Origin: Streptomyces sp. CBMA29
Lineage (GTDB): Bacteria; Actinomycetota; Actinomycetes; Streptomycetales; Streptomycetaceae
DNA: 56,893 nt
Direction: 5' to 3'
Assembly: GCF_014596445.1 (NCBI RefSeq)
Contig: NZ_MECL01000233.1
Location: 1-56,893, forward strand
This document shows positions 31,866-39,807 of this stretch, in pieces; position 1 is the first letter of the stretch, and every line of letters begins with the position of its first letter. The position numbers and the translations under genes are program-made. A model generated the notes under the pieces. The model was not told where the DNA came from. It saw only the letters and a list, made by a program, of their open reading frames with translations, and did no database searches.

Positions 31866-32192
31866 ATGAATCCCGTTTACGCGCTCTACGCCGGAGCCGC
31901 CTCAGTGAGTTTGCTTCTCGACCCGGACGGGCACAGGCCAGCGATTTTGACCGAAATAGCGGTATGGCCTGAACATCAAGGCAAGGGGTGGGGTAGCGAG
32001 ATCCTTCGGATGGTCACTACCGAAGCGGACCAGGATGGGGTCGCAATCATGCTTTCTGTTGAACCCGGCCCTAACGGACTCACTTTCAAACAGCTTGTGA
32101 GCTGGTACAGGCGGTACGGATTCGAAAGCCTTTCAAGCGACGGGACTACTGATCCCGAAACGATGTGCCGACTGCCTCAGGTTTCCACGTAG
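31866..32192 (+). CDS. GNAT N-acetyltransferase moron, 108 aa
   Basis: The only plus-strand gene within the head-tail module. The acetyl-CoA binding motif is ILTEIAVWPEHQGKGWGSEI, followed by LSVEPGPNGLTFKQLVSWYR and RYGFES. It is a minimal GNAT, shorter than usual (~140-170 aa). Start ATG 31866 is leaderless. It overlaps the end of the converging tail terminator gene by 16 bases. Own promoter, opposite strand and independence from the operon mark it as a moron likely expressed in the lysogen. Confidence 0.8.
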   Translation: MNPVYALYAGAASVSLLLDPDGHRPAILTEIAVWPEHQGKGWGSEILRMVTTEADQDGVAIMLSVEPGPNGLTFKQLVSWYRRYGFESLSSDGTTDPETMCRLPQVST

Positions 32193-32563
32193 AAGATGGC
32201 AACTTCTCCGCCGTACACGTGCTCACGAGAATCCTCATCGGGCAGGTACCTAGGAATCGAGATGTCGTCCACGTCCAGGACATCCACACCTGCAATCGTC
32301 TTACCGGGCAGATCCTCCAGCAGGAACTCACGGGTGAGCAGTGCGAGGCCGGCCGCTTGAGCGCGGTCCGTGTGATACACGTCGTATTCGATGTCTACGC
32401 GGTCCATGCGATCTCGGACTATGCGGAAGCCACCGGAGTTGTAAAGACAAATGGTGGTGTCTCCGACCTTGCGCCCGACTAGATCACCGGTCGGGGCTCC
32501 AGCCGGGATTTCCGGAAGGGAGTTGAGGTACTGGAAGATGATGTCAATGGGATCGACCTTCAT
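32177..32563 (-). CDS. Tail terminator-like protein, 128 aa
   Basis: Fourth gene after the capsid, before the tail tube gene, as tail terminators are. Begins MKVDPIDIIFQYLNSLPEIP and contains YDVYHTDRAQAAGLALLTRE, resembling DUF3168/gp17-type minor head-tail proteins. ATG overlaps the upstream TGA. It ends convergent with the GNAT moron. Confidence 0.65.
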   Translation of the reverse strand: MKVDPIDIIFQYLNSLPEIPAGAPTGDLVGRKVGDTTICLYNSGGFRIVRDRMDRVDIEYDVYHTDRAQAAGLALLTREFLLEDLPGKTIAGVDVLDVDDISIPRYLPDEDSREHVYGGEVAIFYVET

Positions 32564-32907
32564 TCAATCCGTGTCCTCTCCAGCGCCTTCTTCAGATACA
32601 TTCGGCCAGGATGCCGACGCCCCTTCTTGTCCTTCCAGCCGAGTTCGAGCCGGACCGCGTGACGCACATGGCTCTCAACCTCAAGCACGACGTTTCCGAA
32701 CCAGCCCATTTCGTCTTCGGATACGAAGCCGTCGATGTTCTTCTTGATCTGGTTCCAGTTGCCCTTCGTGGCGCTGGCCCGCGGTGCTTCCTTGATCGCG
32801 TTATGCGTAACCTCGGCTGTCTTCTCTTCCACCAGATCCTTGGCGACTGGAGAGCGAAGCACCTCGTACTCCCAGTTCTTATCCAGCCGCAGCGTGAACT
32901 TGCTCAT
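32560..32907 (-). CDS. HK97 gp10-like head-tail connector, 115 aa
   Basis: ATG 32907 overlaps the upstream stop (TGATG); an upstream GTG/ATG would add MEGDPL. Sequence MSKFTLRLDKNWEYEVLRSP, ...VRHAVRLELGWKDKKGRRHP, ...YLKKALERTRIE matches the HK97 gp10 pattern (basic, with terminal helix). Probably joins head to tail. Confidence 0.68.
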   Translation of the reverse strand: MSKFTLRLDKNWEYEVLRSPVAKDLVEEKTAEVTHNAIKEAPRASATKGNWNQIKKNIDGFVSEDEMGWFGNVVLEVESHVRHAVRLELGWKDKKGRRHPGRMYLKKALERTRIE

Positions 32908-33248
32908 CAGGGGATCGCCCTCCAAGCCAGTACACGGATGTGGGGAAGCTGTCGCTTACGGAAGTCACCGGGAATGGAGTCCACGGTGTAAACGTCGTCG
33001 TCGGACCAGATCCGATCACTCGGAAGAATGTCCGCAGTGGGAGGAAGGAATACCTTGACCCGCTCGTCCTCGGTTTCCTTGGTCGGCAGGTGTGACCCGC
33101 CCCGAGAGGATGGCTGTGTGATGGCCGGCTGGACCGAAGCCCAGCCGGACCACACGATTTCCGACTGATCCCAGTCACGGTGATTGGAGTAGGCATCCGC
33201 GATAATCGGTGCGCGATGCACTTCGACCCAATCTGTCATGTGACTCAT
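32907..33248 (-). CDS. Head closure-like protein (Ad2/gp16 type), 113 aa
   Basis: Beta-rich protein (VEVHRAPIIADAYSNHRDWD; IWSDDDVYTVDSIPGDFRKR) in the position of the head-closure protein, after the adaptor and before the gp10-like gene. Family call rests on gene order and fold pattern. Confidence 0.6.
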   Translation of the reverse strand: MSHMTDWVEVHRAPIIADAYSNHRDWDQSEIVWSGWASVQPAITQPSSRGGSHLPTKETEDERVKVFLPPTADILPSDRIWSDDDVYTVDSIPGDFRKRQLPHIRVLAWRAIP

Positions 33249-33257
33249 GGGCGCTCC

Positions 33258-33623
33258 TCACTCAGGTGGGCATTGGGTCTCACGAACGCTGATGGTCGTG
33301 GCTTTCAGCCGGTACTTGCTCAGGGAGTTCCTGGCCGCCTGAGACAGTTCGTTATTGGACGCAGTCACGCCGTACTGCGTCTCCATCTCGCCCGTCCGCT
33401 CCAGCACTACGCCGGGATCTACCGCAGACCAGCGAATAGCCTCCGCTGCTGCTACGGCCTTGAAGGTGGCTGGAGGGCTGTCCATCGTCCAGTTATTCGC
33501 CGTGCAGTAGTCCGCGATCAAAGCCGAGACATCGTCCAGGAGAGCTTGGAACCTCGGAGTTTCCGAATCGGCGATGGGCCGCCCCAGACGGGCGGCCACA
33601 TCCTCCACCGTGGCAAATGCCAT
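33258..33623 (-). CDS. Head-tail adaptor (gp15/Ad1-like), 121 aa
   Basis: Starts MAFATVEDVAARLGRPIADS and is mostly helical (FQALLDDVSALIADYCTANN; TFKAVAAAEAIRWSAVDPG), the usual pattern of the adaptor that docks on the portal. 15 bases downstream of the capsid gene. Confidence 0.72.
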   Translation of the reverse strand: MAFATVEDVAARLGRPIADSETPRFQALLDDVSALIADYCTANNWTMDSPPATFKAVAAAEAIRWSAVDPGVVLERTGEMETQYGVTASNNELSQAARNSLSKYRLKATTISVRETQCPPE

Positions 33624-33637
33624 GCGGATACCTCCGA

Positions 33638-34708
33638 TCAGGAGCCAGCAACCGCAGCGTTGTGAGTGTTGATCTCCGCCTCGACGCCCTGAGCAATCAG
33701 AAGCTGCTCGGGACGGGTGATCTTCGCGTCGTAGATGACGCGAGACTTGATGGCCGAGGTGAACGTGTCCTCGGGCTGGTACGGGATCATCTCGGCGAAC
33801 GGCATCACAACCGAGACGGCCGCGGTCGAGCCCATGAACAGGTCAACGCTCTCGAACTTCTGGTTGCCCTTCTTGATGACGGGCGACGTCGGCCGGGTGT
33901 GGTTGCCAAGGGAATTGGCGATCTGCACCGGCAGGCCGAGGATGGTGCCGATCTGGCCCGTGGCCACGACCGAGCCGCCACCGCCGTGCTGGCTGGCGTC
34001 GATGAACTTGGGGTCACGAAGCAGCAGTGACCGCATCCGAGGCGAAACGAAGATCCATCGGTCCTGCGGAGCGCTCCGGGTGTCCATCACCTCAAGCATC
34101 GAGACTACGTAGTCGTACACGGACAGAACCTCGGCGGCCGGGCGGTCGACCTGAGCCGCCTGGACAGTGCTGATCGCACCCAGCTCCAGGGCAGGCAGGC
34201 CGGTGACGGTTGCGTTCCGGTCGGCCGCGCCGTTCAGGTCCTTGCCCTGTAGGCCGGCAAGCACGGTGAGCGCAACCAGCTCGTCAATCGCCAGAGCCGT
34301 AGCACGCGCCCGCTGGGCAACGAGGTTGCTCATCAGGTCGATGCCGCTCTTGGTCTGGAGCTGGTGAAGGCTGTCGATCTCAAGGTTGAAGCTCGAACCC
34401 TTGCCGACCGTCATCTTCATGTACTCAAGCTGGGCTCGGTCACGAGTGCCGACAGTCCCGTACGCCTTCACGAGACCCTTGTCAGTCACGGTCCCGTCAA
34501 CGAAGTGCGGGATACGAACAACGTCGCCCTCACGCTGGAACTGGCCTTCGTAAGTACGGTTGGTGAAAGGGGACTGAGCGAGAACTAGGTTCTCCTCAAT
34601 GTCCTGGATGGTCTGGGCTTCCCAAATCTCGGGAATGAACTGCCCGCCGGTAGCATCCTGGAGCTGGCCAGCACTGGCGTTGTTGCCGGGGGAATTGTAA
34701 AATGCCAT
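33638..34708 (-). CDS. Major capsid protein, 356 aa
   Basis: Begins MAFYNSPGNNASAGQLQDAT and has the conserved stretch FIPEIWEAQTIQDIEENLVL, then IPHFVDGTVTDKG and YDYVVSMLEVMDTRSAPQDR. The pattern is P22 coat/actinophage capsid-like with an HK97 fold. It follows a scaffold gene and precedes the adaptors. Size and place leave little doubt. Confidence 0.88.
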   Translation of the reverse strand: MAFYNSPGNNASAGQLQDATGGQFIPEIWEAQTIQDIEENLVLAQSPFTNRTYEGQFQREGDVVRIPHFVDGTVTDKGLVKAYGTVGTRDRAQLEYMKMTVGKGSSFNLEIDSLHQLQTKSGIDLMSNLVAQRARATALAIDELVALTVLAGLQGKDLNGAADRNATVTGLPALELGAISTVQAAQVDRPAAEVLSVYDYVVSMLEVMDTRSAPQDRWIFVSPRMRSLLLRDPKFIDASQHGGGGSVVATGQIGTILGLPVQIANSLGNHTRPTSPVIKKGNQKFESVDLFMGSTAAVSVVMPFAEMIPYQPEDTFTSAIKSRVIYDAKITRPEQLLIAQGVEAEINTHNAAVAGS

Positions 34709-34728
34709 GGGGTTACCTCACGGTTTTG

Positions 34729-35286
34729 TCAGGAGGTGCCTCGCAGAAGGTGATCGAGCTTTCCCGCCTTGCGGGCTTCGTTGATTTCCTTCGCGGACAT
34801 GTTGGAAAGGTCCGCCTGGGAGAGCTGTCCGACAGCTCCAGATCCCTGGCGACCGAGGCCAATTCCCTGCGCGTAGGTAGGGGCTGTGGCCGGCTTGGGC
34901 AGCGAAGAGACGAACGTCCCGATGAGTTCTGCGTTCACCGTTCCGTCCTGACCAAGGAACTGGTTCAGGTTGATGAACTGGGAGTCGGGGAGCGGGACAC
35001 CCTCGGAGGCCGCCTTGGCGCGTAGTTCCGCCTCGGCGAGCTTGCTGCCGTACTCGGCGAGAGCCGCATTCCGCGCTTCCGTCCTGGCAGCCTCAAGAGC
35101 CTTGTCCGAATCGGTGAGCGTGGATTGCTTGAGCGTGTCTCGCTCAGCGGAAACGTCCTGCCACCGCTTTTCGTTGGTCCGGCTCATTGCCTTCCACTTA
35201 TCTACCTCTGCCTGTAGCGATTCGACTGTTGGGCCGTCGAGAGGCGGGGTGGTGGCATCAGTGGAGGGGGTGTTCTCTTCTGGCAT
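34729..35286 (-). CDS. Capsid scaffolding protein, 185 aa
   Basis: Start MPEENTPSTDATTPPLDGPT is chosen at ATG 35286; upstream ATGs lie within the 35318 terminator. Central coiled coil (VDKWKAMSRTNEKRWQDVSA; ARTEARNAALAEYGSKLAEA) and a basic C-terminus (INEARKAGKLDHLLRGTS) that contacts coat subunits are typical. No protease motif was seen. Lies between portal and capsid genes. Confidence 0.82.
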   Translation of the reverse strand: MPEENTPSTDATTPPLDGPTVESLQAEVDKWKAMSRTNEKRWQDVSAERDTLKQSTLTDSDKALEAARTEARNAALAEYGSKLAEAELRAKAASEGVPLPDSQFINLNQFLGQDGTVNAELIGTFVSSLPKPATAPTYAQGIGLGRQGSGAVGQLSQADLSNMSAKEINEARKAGKLDHLLRGTS

Positions 35287-35317
35287 GTTGATCCATCCAT
35301 TTCGGATTTTTGGCATG

Positions 35318-35345
35318 AAAAAAAGACTCACCATTTCGGTGAGCC
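35318..35345 (-). terminator. Intrinsic terminator between portal and scaffold
   Basis: On the minus strand CTCACC and GGTGAG form a hairpin with a GAAAT loop, followed by a run of seven T. It may reduce scaffold and capsid transcription from upstream promoters or mark a separate promoter downstream. Confidence 0.75.
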
Positions 35346-35363
35346 TCAGAAACGGATGAAGGG

Positions 35364-36821
35364 TCAGCCCTTCACCGGGTCCACAGCCTTTCGGGTCGTG
35401 TTACCAGCATTCCCCTGCGGGGGCTTGCTGGCAGTCTTCTTGGCGTCGAGCGCCGCTGGGTCCTGCTTCGGTTGGAGTTCCGGATTCGGATACTTCGACG
35501 CTAGTTCCATTGCGGCCTTGGCGTCGTCCTCACGCATGGTTGCGAACCGTGCAATCTGCTGAGGGGTGTAGCCCGCATCGCTGAGAAGCTGGTCTATCGG
35601 AACACCGATCATCTTCAGTTTCAGCAGAGCGTCAATGTGCTGAGATTCGGTCCGGTTCTCAGGGTCGCGCCAGATGACCTCTGCACCCCACGCATCTTGG
35701 CGAGGGTCGCCCATGACCTTGAAGCAGAGCCGCATTACGGATTCCCACGCCTCTCCGAAGTGCAGCATGCGCTCACGTGTCTTGGCTATCAGCCCGGCTT
35801 CCGCAGCAGTGATGGACTCGCCCGATGGGACGGTTCCACCATTCAGGAAGTAGTGGAAGGGGATGCGGCTCGTAGACGCGAGATGCTGCACAAGCATGTC
35901 GGTCAGCGCGACATAGTTGGAAAGGTCCGCGGCCTCGAATTGGCCGAACCGCACTTCGGCGTTCTCCGCTTGAAGCAACTTGTCCACGGCGACCTTGAAC
36001 GGCTCCAGTGGACGGCCGTCCGCGTCCTCCACGATCTCCAGGCCGGTGACCCACCGCTGGGGCCAGGCCGCAAACTCGCTGGCAAGCAGCGCGTCACTGA
36101 CGGTCTTGTTGACCGCGTCCTGGAGCGGGATGACGTTCAGCAGGTCGGAGACCGGGTTGTCTACAAGCCGGGACCGGTTGTTGATGGGGACGATGGGGAC
36201 TTGGTCCAGAGGGTTGGGTACGCCCTCTGGCTCCGAGCTGGCCCAACCGAACGTGCCCTGGGCGAAGACGTACACGCGGCCGTTCCACCAGAGCGTTGCC
36301 CAGTCACGGCCCCAGTCGTCTACGAAGAACTTGGCGCCGGCCTCGATGTCTCGGCGGCTGCCGGGCTTGTACTGAATCACGACGTGGTTGGCGGACTCCA
36401 TGCTGATGACGGGTTGTCCGTCCGAGGTCCCCCAGACGACTGCGTACGCGGCGCCCTGAACCATGGCGTCGATGTGAGCAGCGTTGCTCTCCGAGTCCAT
36501 GAAGTTGCGCTGCCAGATGTCCCGAGCGTCCTTGTCTGCATCCGGCTCGTCCGTCATACGGAAGCCGTCGATGCCCATGCGCTCATTGACCGAGTCGATG
36601 ATCAGGCCGCAGAAGTTGTCCTGCCACCGCTCAAATATCTGCGCGAACTGGCCCTTGTGGCGGGCCTGGGAGAACACAAGCTTCTGGTGCTGACCGTCGT
36701 AGTAGGAGGTGAACATCCGGTACTTGTCCCGGTTCCACGCCAGCTTGCTGAACAGGAACTCGACCCACAGCAACGGGGTGTTCGGGATGGATGCAACCAC
36801 CGCGGTCTTGTCGTCTGCCAT
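35364..36821 (-). CDS. Portal protein (SPP1 gp6-like), 485 aa
   Basis: Patterns WNRDKYRMFTSYYDGQHQKL, ERWQDNFCGLIIDSVNERMG, YFLNGGTVPSGESITAAEAG and LIAKTRERMLHFGEAWESVM are those of the SPP1-gp6/Phage_prot_Gp6 portal family. It forms the dodecameric DNA channel. Starts 4 bases after the terminase stop. The C-terminus ends in a charged AA/QP-rich tail. Confidence 0.9.
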   Translation of the reverse strand: MADDKTAVVASIPNTPLLWVEFLFSKLAWNRDKYRMFTSYYDGQHQKLVFSQARHKGQFAQIFERWQDNFCGLIIDSVNERMGIDGFRMTDEPDADKDARDIWQRNFMDSESNAAHIDAMVQGAAYAVVWGTSDGQPVISMESANHVVIQYKPGSRRDIEAGAKFFVDDWGRDWATLWWNGRVYVFAQGTFGWASSEPEGVPNPLDQVPIVPINNRSRLVDNPVSDLLNVIPLQDAVNKTVSDALLASEFAAWPQRWVTGLEIVEDADGRPLEPFKVAVDKLLQAENAEVRFGQFEAADLSNYVALTDMLVQHLASTSRIPFHYFLNGGTVPSGESITAAEAGLIAKTRERMLHFGEAWESVMRLCFKVMGDPRQDAWGAEVIWRDPENRTESQHIDALLKLKMIGVPIDQLLSDAGYTPQQIARFATMREDDAKAAMELASKYPNPELQPKQDPAALDAKKTASKPPQGNAGNTTRKAVDPVKG

Positions 36822-36825
36822 GTAC

Positions 36826-38397
36826 TCACCAGCCCATCACTCTTGAGCGACGGACCTTCATTCGTCCATCTGCTATCGCGTCGGCCCTCGCTTCGAACGC
36901 GAGGACAGCGCACACAGCAAGGTCGATCTTCCTTTTGGAACGCGGACTGTCCTTCTGGATGAGGAGTCCTTGTGGGACCTCACGGGTCACGGCCTGAAGC
37001 ACATGACGCGTGAGGTCGGTATTACCGTCGTGCGACAGGTCATTGACCGTGACCGCAGAACGAAATCTTTCGACTGCCTGAACCATGCGGGTCGGCTTGT
37101 TGGTCCAGAACTCGAAGACGTAGTCGATGCCGGCCTTGGCTTGGGCAATGGCCCATCGACCAAGAGCTTCTTGCCAGTAAGGCGGGTCTCCGTACATCCA
37201 CTCAACGTGGTAGGTCTTGAACGCATTGAGCACCGCGGCCTCGACCGCGAGAACGTCTACTTCCCAATCGGGCTTTGCGTTGTCCGGTCGTTCCCAGACG
37301 CCTAGAACGAAGAGGCGACCATCTCGGAGACGGCATCCAACAAGGCCGGTAGCGTCTCCACGAATAGACCCGTCGAATCCCAAGGCGATCTGGTCGCCCG
37401 GCTGGATGGGGTCCTCTTCATCCAGGCAGGAATCCCACTCAGGCTTGGACATCCAGCCATCGGAGGACTCAGCAATCTGGTTGAAGTAGAACCGGCAGTA
37501 CGTTGAGTCCGGAGTCGTACGGTCAAACAAGATCGTACGGGTCAGGCCCTCAATGTCGGCCCAGGTAGCATCCCCGTACGCCTCTATCAGCGCCTTGCGG
37601 ACTGCATCCGCATCCCGGATCTCCTCAACGGCAATCGAGCCTTCGAGGCAGTCGTACAGCCAAATCCCCATCCGAACCATCTCTGATTCGTGTATCTGCT
37701 GAGCCACCGAGTCTTCATTCGGGTTGTAAGCGTTGGTGGTAGTCACCCACCGAGAGCCAGCCTTCGTCGTCTTCTCAACGTTGCGCTTGAGCACCTGATA
37801 GAAGTCAGGGCCGCCATTCGAGCCCACCCAGTGATGGACCTCGTCCATGAGGACGAAAGTCGGGCGGTTGCCCTCGTTGGTTCGGCCGGCGGTCGCCCGC
37901 GGCTTGATTGAGCCGGGCTTGCCGCTCTTGAATTGGACCGTAGTCTTGCCGATCTCAAGTCCGTAGTGCGCCTCAGCCGGAGATTCCGAGAGCTGACCAC
38001 GGATGAACTCCATAGTCTGATCGGTCTGGTCAAGCGCGGTCGCGCCGATCTGCACAACGGGCAGTGGCACGGGCTTGCCGACAGGCAGGCCGAAGGCGTC
38101 AAAGTGCGAGAAGCGGCACGGGCCCAGGAACTCCACGATTGCGAGAGCTGCAAGGAGAGGCGTCTTGCCCCATCCCTTAGAACGGCGGAGTGTGGCCGCT
38201 GCGTACTGCCATGTTCCGTCTGGATTGATGGCGTAGAACCAGAGGACAAACCGCAGTTGCTCGGAGGTGAACTCCCACGGCTCCCCGGCCTTTTCACCGT
38301 CCGGTGTGACGAGGTACTTCTTGGCCCAGCGAATGATCTGGTACCCGAGTGTTTCCCTCGGGCTCGGGACTCCCGCAGGCAGATTTCCAGTCTGCAA
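36826..38397 (-). CDS. terL: Terminase large subunit, 523 aa
   Basis: TTG start at 38397 behind GTGAGGA. The ATPase P-loop is LRRSKGWGKTPLLAALA with Walker B FVLMDEVHHW. The nuclease domain has LGFDGSIRGDATGLVGCRL and the acidic triad pattern further down (WMYGDPPYWQEALGRWA). Packages DNA by pumping through the portal and cutting it. Directly downstream of the small subunit. Confidence 0.95.
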   Translation of the reverse strand: MQTGNLPAGVPSPRETLGYQIIRWAKKYLVTPDGEKAGEPWEFTSEQLRFVLWFYAINPDGTWQYAAATLRRSKGWGKTPLLAALAIVEFLGPCRFSHFDAFGLPVGKPVPLPVVQIGATALDQTDQTMEFIRGQLSESPAEAHYGLEIGKTTVQFKSGKPGSIKPRATAGRTNEGNRPTFVLMDEVHHWVGSNGGPDFYQVLKRNVEKTTKAGSRWVTTTNAYNPNEDSVAQQIHESEMVRMGIWLYDCLEGSIAVEEIRDADAVRKALIEAYGDATWADIEGLTRTILFDRTTPDSTYCRFYFNQIAESSDGWMSKPEWDSCLDEEDPIQPGDQIALGFDGSIRGDATGLVGCRLRDGRLFVLGVWERPDNAKPDWEVDVLAVEAAVLNAFKTYHVEWMYGDPPYWQEALGRWAIAQAKAGIDYVFEFWTNKPTRMVQAVERFRSAVTVNDLSHDGNTDLTRHVLQAVTREVPQGLLIQKDSPRSKRKIDLAVCAVLAFEARADAIADGRMKVRRSRVMGW

Positions 38398-38412
38398 GGG
38401 TCCTCACCTCAT

Positions 38413-38835
38413 TCATTCACTCAGCAGTTTGTACAGCTCCTCGTCCAAGTTGGGTTCGTCGGAGTCACCGGGCGCCTGGCCCTCGCTGTCCTCGGGCTGG
38501 TCCTCGAACTTCATGCGGAGCCTGGCCCTGTCCTCAGTGGTGGCGCCCCACTTGGCAACCCTCATGCGGATCTCGGAGGCCAGCTTCAGATCGCCCAGGT
38601 AGAGGGCATCCACGAGCTTCGTAGTCACCTCAAGCTCGGCCCAGTCGGTCTCAGCCCATCGGGCTGTCTGAGGAGCGGTCGACCACGTCTTCCAGAAGCG
38701 CTTGGCTCCGGCCGTGGTGATGCCAAGAGCCCGGGGGAGTTCCCGGCCGGGCTGGGCAACGGCAGGCAGTTCGGTGGCGTGAGGGTGCGCGTTGCGCCGA
38801 ACGGCGTTGTCCTTGGGTGCGGGTCCGCGGGTCAC
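38413..38835 (-). CDS. terS: Terminase small subunit, 140 aa
   Basis: GTG 38835 overlaps the upstream TGA (GTGA). N-terminal MTRGPAPKDNAVRRNAHPHA is the R-G-P-A-P-K signature of actinophage small terminases (P27-like). Central helices (TKLVDALYLGDLKLASEIRM) and an acidic C-terminus (PNLDEELYKLLSE). It recognises the packaging site. Confidence 0.85.
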   Translation of the reverse strand: MTRGPAPKDNAVRRNAHPHATELPAVAQPGRELPRALGITTAGAKRFWKTWSTAPQTARWAETDWAELEVTTKLVDALYLGDLKLASEIRMRVAKWGATTEDRARLRMKFEDQPEDSEGQAPGDSDEPNLDEELYKLLSE

Positions 38836-39005
38836 AGCCTCACCTGACTCGTATCGATGCCGTAGAGGTCTCCGAGGTCTTCCAGCTCGAAGAGAGCGTC
38901 CTGCCGCCAGTTCTGGCGCTCCGCTGCCTTGCTCGGCTTGGCGGTTGGCGGGGCCGGCACGCAGAAGTCATAGGGGCAGGCGCGGCACTGTCCGTCGCAG
39001 CTCAA
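38832..39005 (-). CDS. Small zinc-knuckle protein upstream of terminase, 57 aa
   Basis: TTG start at 39005 behind AGGAG with 5-base spacing. It reads MSCDGQCRACPYDFCVPAPP; Cys3, Cys7, Cys10 and Cys15 can bind one zinc. The rest is a helix (KAAERQNWRQDALFELEDLG). GTGA overlap with the small terminase shows coupling, suggesting a packaging role. Easy to miss because of its TTG start and size. Confidence 0.72.
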   Translation of the reverse strand: MSCDGQCRACPYDFCVPAPPTAKPSKAAERQNWRQDALFELEDLGDLYGIDTSQVRL

Positions 39006-39071
39006 GAGGTCTCCTGAATGAATGAATGAATGTGGCCAAAGGCCGCCAGCGCAGTTGTGTAGCCTGCGGAC

Positions 39072-39275
39072 ATGAGCGAGTCAGGAGACGAAACCCCGCG
39101 TGGGTGGGTCTGGGCACCCCTGATGTGTCAGCGCGCGGGAACCGTGGCTGGCGAGTGTTACCTCTGTGGGTACGAGGTCTGGTGGGGCGCCAACGGGACT
39201 TCCCTGCATGACGAGTGGGAGCGTTCCGAAGGACGGGACGGGCACCAACACAAGCTGGATGTGAGAGACCGATAG
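39072..39275 (+). CDS. Small zinc-finger protein, moron on opposite strand, 67 aa
   Basis: ATG 39072 lies 6 bases after TAGCCT (39060-39065), a possible -10 of a leaderless message. The protein contains ECYLCGYEVWWGANGTSLHD and ends GRDGHQHKLDVRDR: a CxxC pair plus HxH suggests zinc binding. It lies antisense in the terminase-tRNA interval and does not belong to the structural operon. Function unknown; likely lysogenic cargo. Confidence 0.55.
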   Translation: MSESGDETPRGWVWAPLMCQRAGTVAGECYLCGYEVWWGANGTSLHDEWERSEGRDGHQHKLDVRDR

Positions 39276-39321
39276 ACCTTGGTAGGCTGGTCGGGCTGGC
39301 CCGATATGGCGTGGACAGTAA

Positions 39322-39379
39322 GGCCCCTCGGTGTTTTCATTTGCTTAGCAGAAGAAGACGGATTAACGGCCGAGGGGCC
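39322..39379. repeat. 10-bp inverted repeat downstream of the tRNA array
   Basis: GGCCCCTCGG (39322-39331) and CCGAGGGGCC (39370-39379) are perfect complements 38 bases apart. They end immediately before tRNA-Asp and may form a processing hairpin at the 3' end of the tRNA transcript. Confidence 0.5.
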
Positions 39380-39387
39380 GCATTGTG

Positions 39388-39461
39388 CGCTTCACACCGG
39401 ATTTGAACCGGTAGCCTCCCGCTCGACAGGCGGGCGCTCTGACCACTTGAGCTAGTGAAGC
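39388..39461 (-). tRNA. tRNA-Asp (GUC)
   Basis: Acceptor GCTTCAC/GTGAAGC, D arm with GAGC, anticodon stem CCCGC/GCGGG with loop CTGTCGA (anticodon GUC), T arm with TTCAAAT. No encoded CCA. Confidence 0.9.
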
Positions 39462-39464
39462 AAG

Positions 39465-39492
39465 GTAAGTCCACCGAGACTCGAACTCGGGA
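39465..39492 (-). pseudogene. tRNA remnant: T arm and 3' acceptor only
   Basis: The stretch contains a perfect T arm (CCGAG-TTCGAGT-CTCGG) followed by TGGACTT as an acceptor 3' strand. No matching 5' acceptor, D arm or anticodon arm exists upstream, where the Trp/Gly-like tRNA begins. This is a decayed tRNA, left by a deletion. Confidence 0.6.
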
Positions 39493-39494
39493 CG

Positions 39495-39566
39495 CAGAGG
39501 TGAGAGGAATCGAACCCCCATAAGCGGGTTTGGAAGCCGCTGTCTTGGCCATTAGACGACACCCCA
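39495..39566 (-). tRNA. tRNA-Trp (CCA) or Gly (UCC), ambiguous
   Basis: Body resembles Gly-UCC tRNAs (GTGTCGTCTAATGG). The anticodon hairpin GCGGC-TTCCAAA-CCCGC centres on CCA, giving Trp but with a C-C mismatch at 31-39. Reading UCC needs a 9-base loop. Acceptor has a T-T mismatch at the end. Confidence 0.65.
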
Positions 39567-39591
39567 AAGGCGAGACGTCTCCGCCCCGCAG

Positions 39592-39664
39592 TTGGCCCGG
39601 TCGGACTCGAACCGACAACCCGCGGTTTGTAGGACCGCCGCTCTTCCAATTGAGCTACACGCCA
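39592..39664 (-). tRNA. tRNA-Val-like (UAC), C at position 33
   Basis: Good T arm (GTCGG-TTCGAGT-CCGAC), anticodon stem GCGGT/ACCGC and loop CCTACAA giving UAC. The normally invariant U33 is C, and the acceptor has one G-G mismatch. Function uncertain. Confidence 0.65.
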
Positions 39665-39727
39665 TAACGCCGTTTTGATCACCGGACGGCTAACCGGGTC
39701 CCGTGTTAGCACGGCACAGGCACCTCG

Positions 39728-39800
39728 TCTGATTGGCAGGTCTCGAACCTACGGCCTCCGCATCCCAAATGCGGCGCTCTGCCTACTGAGCTACAACCAG
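39728..39800 (-). tRNA. tRNA-Pro (UGG)
   Basis: Acceptor CTGGTTG/CAATCAG, anticodon stem CCGCA/TGCGG with loop TTTGGGA (anticodon UGG), T arm GTAGG-TTCGAGA-CCTGC. Confidence 0.88.
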
Positions 39801-39807
39801 TCGTATG

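Noticed and set aside
35637..36962. 441-codon plus-strand frame opposite the portal gene
   Set aside because: Antisense to a clear portal protein; low-complexity Val/Asp/Arg-rich translation typical of GC shadows.
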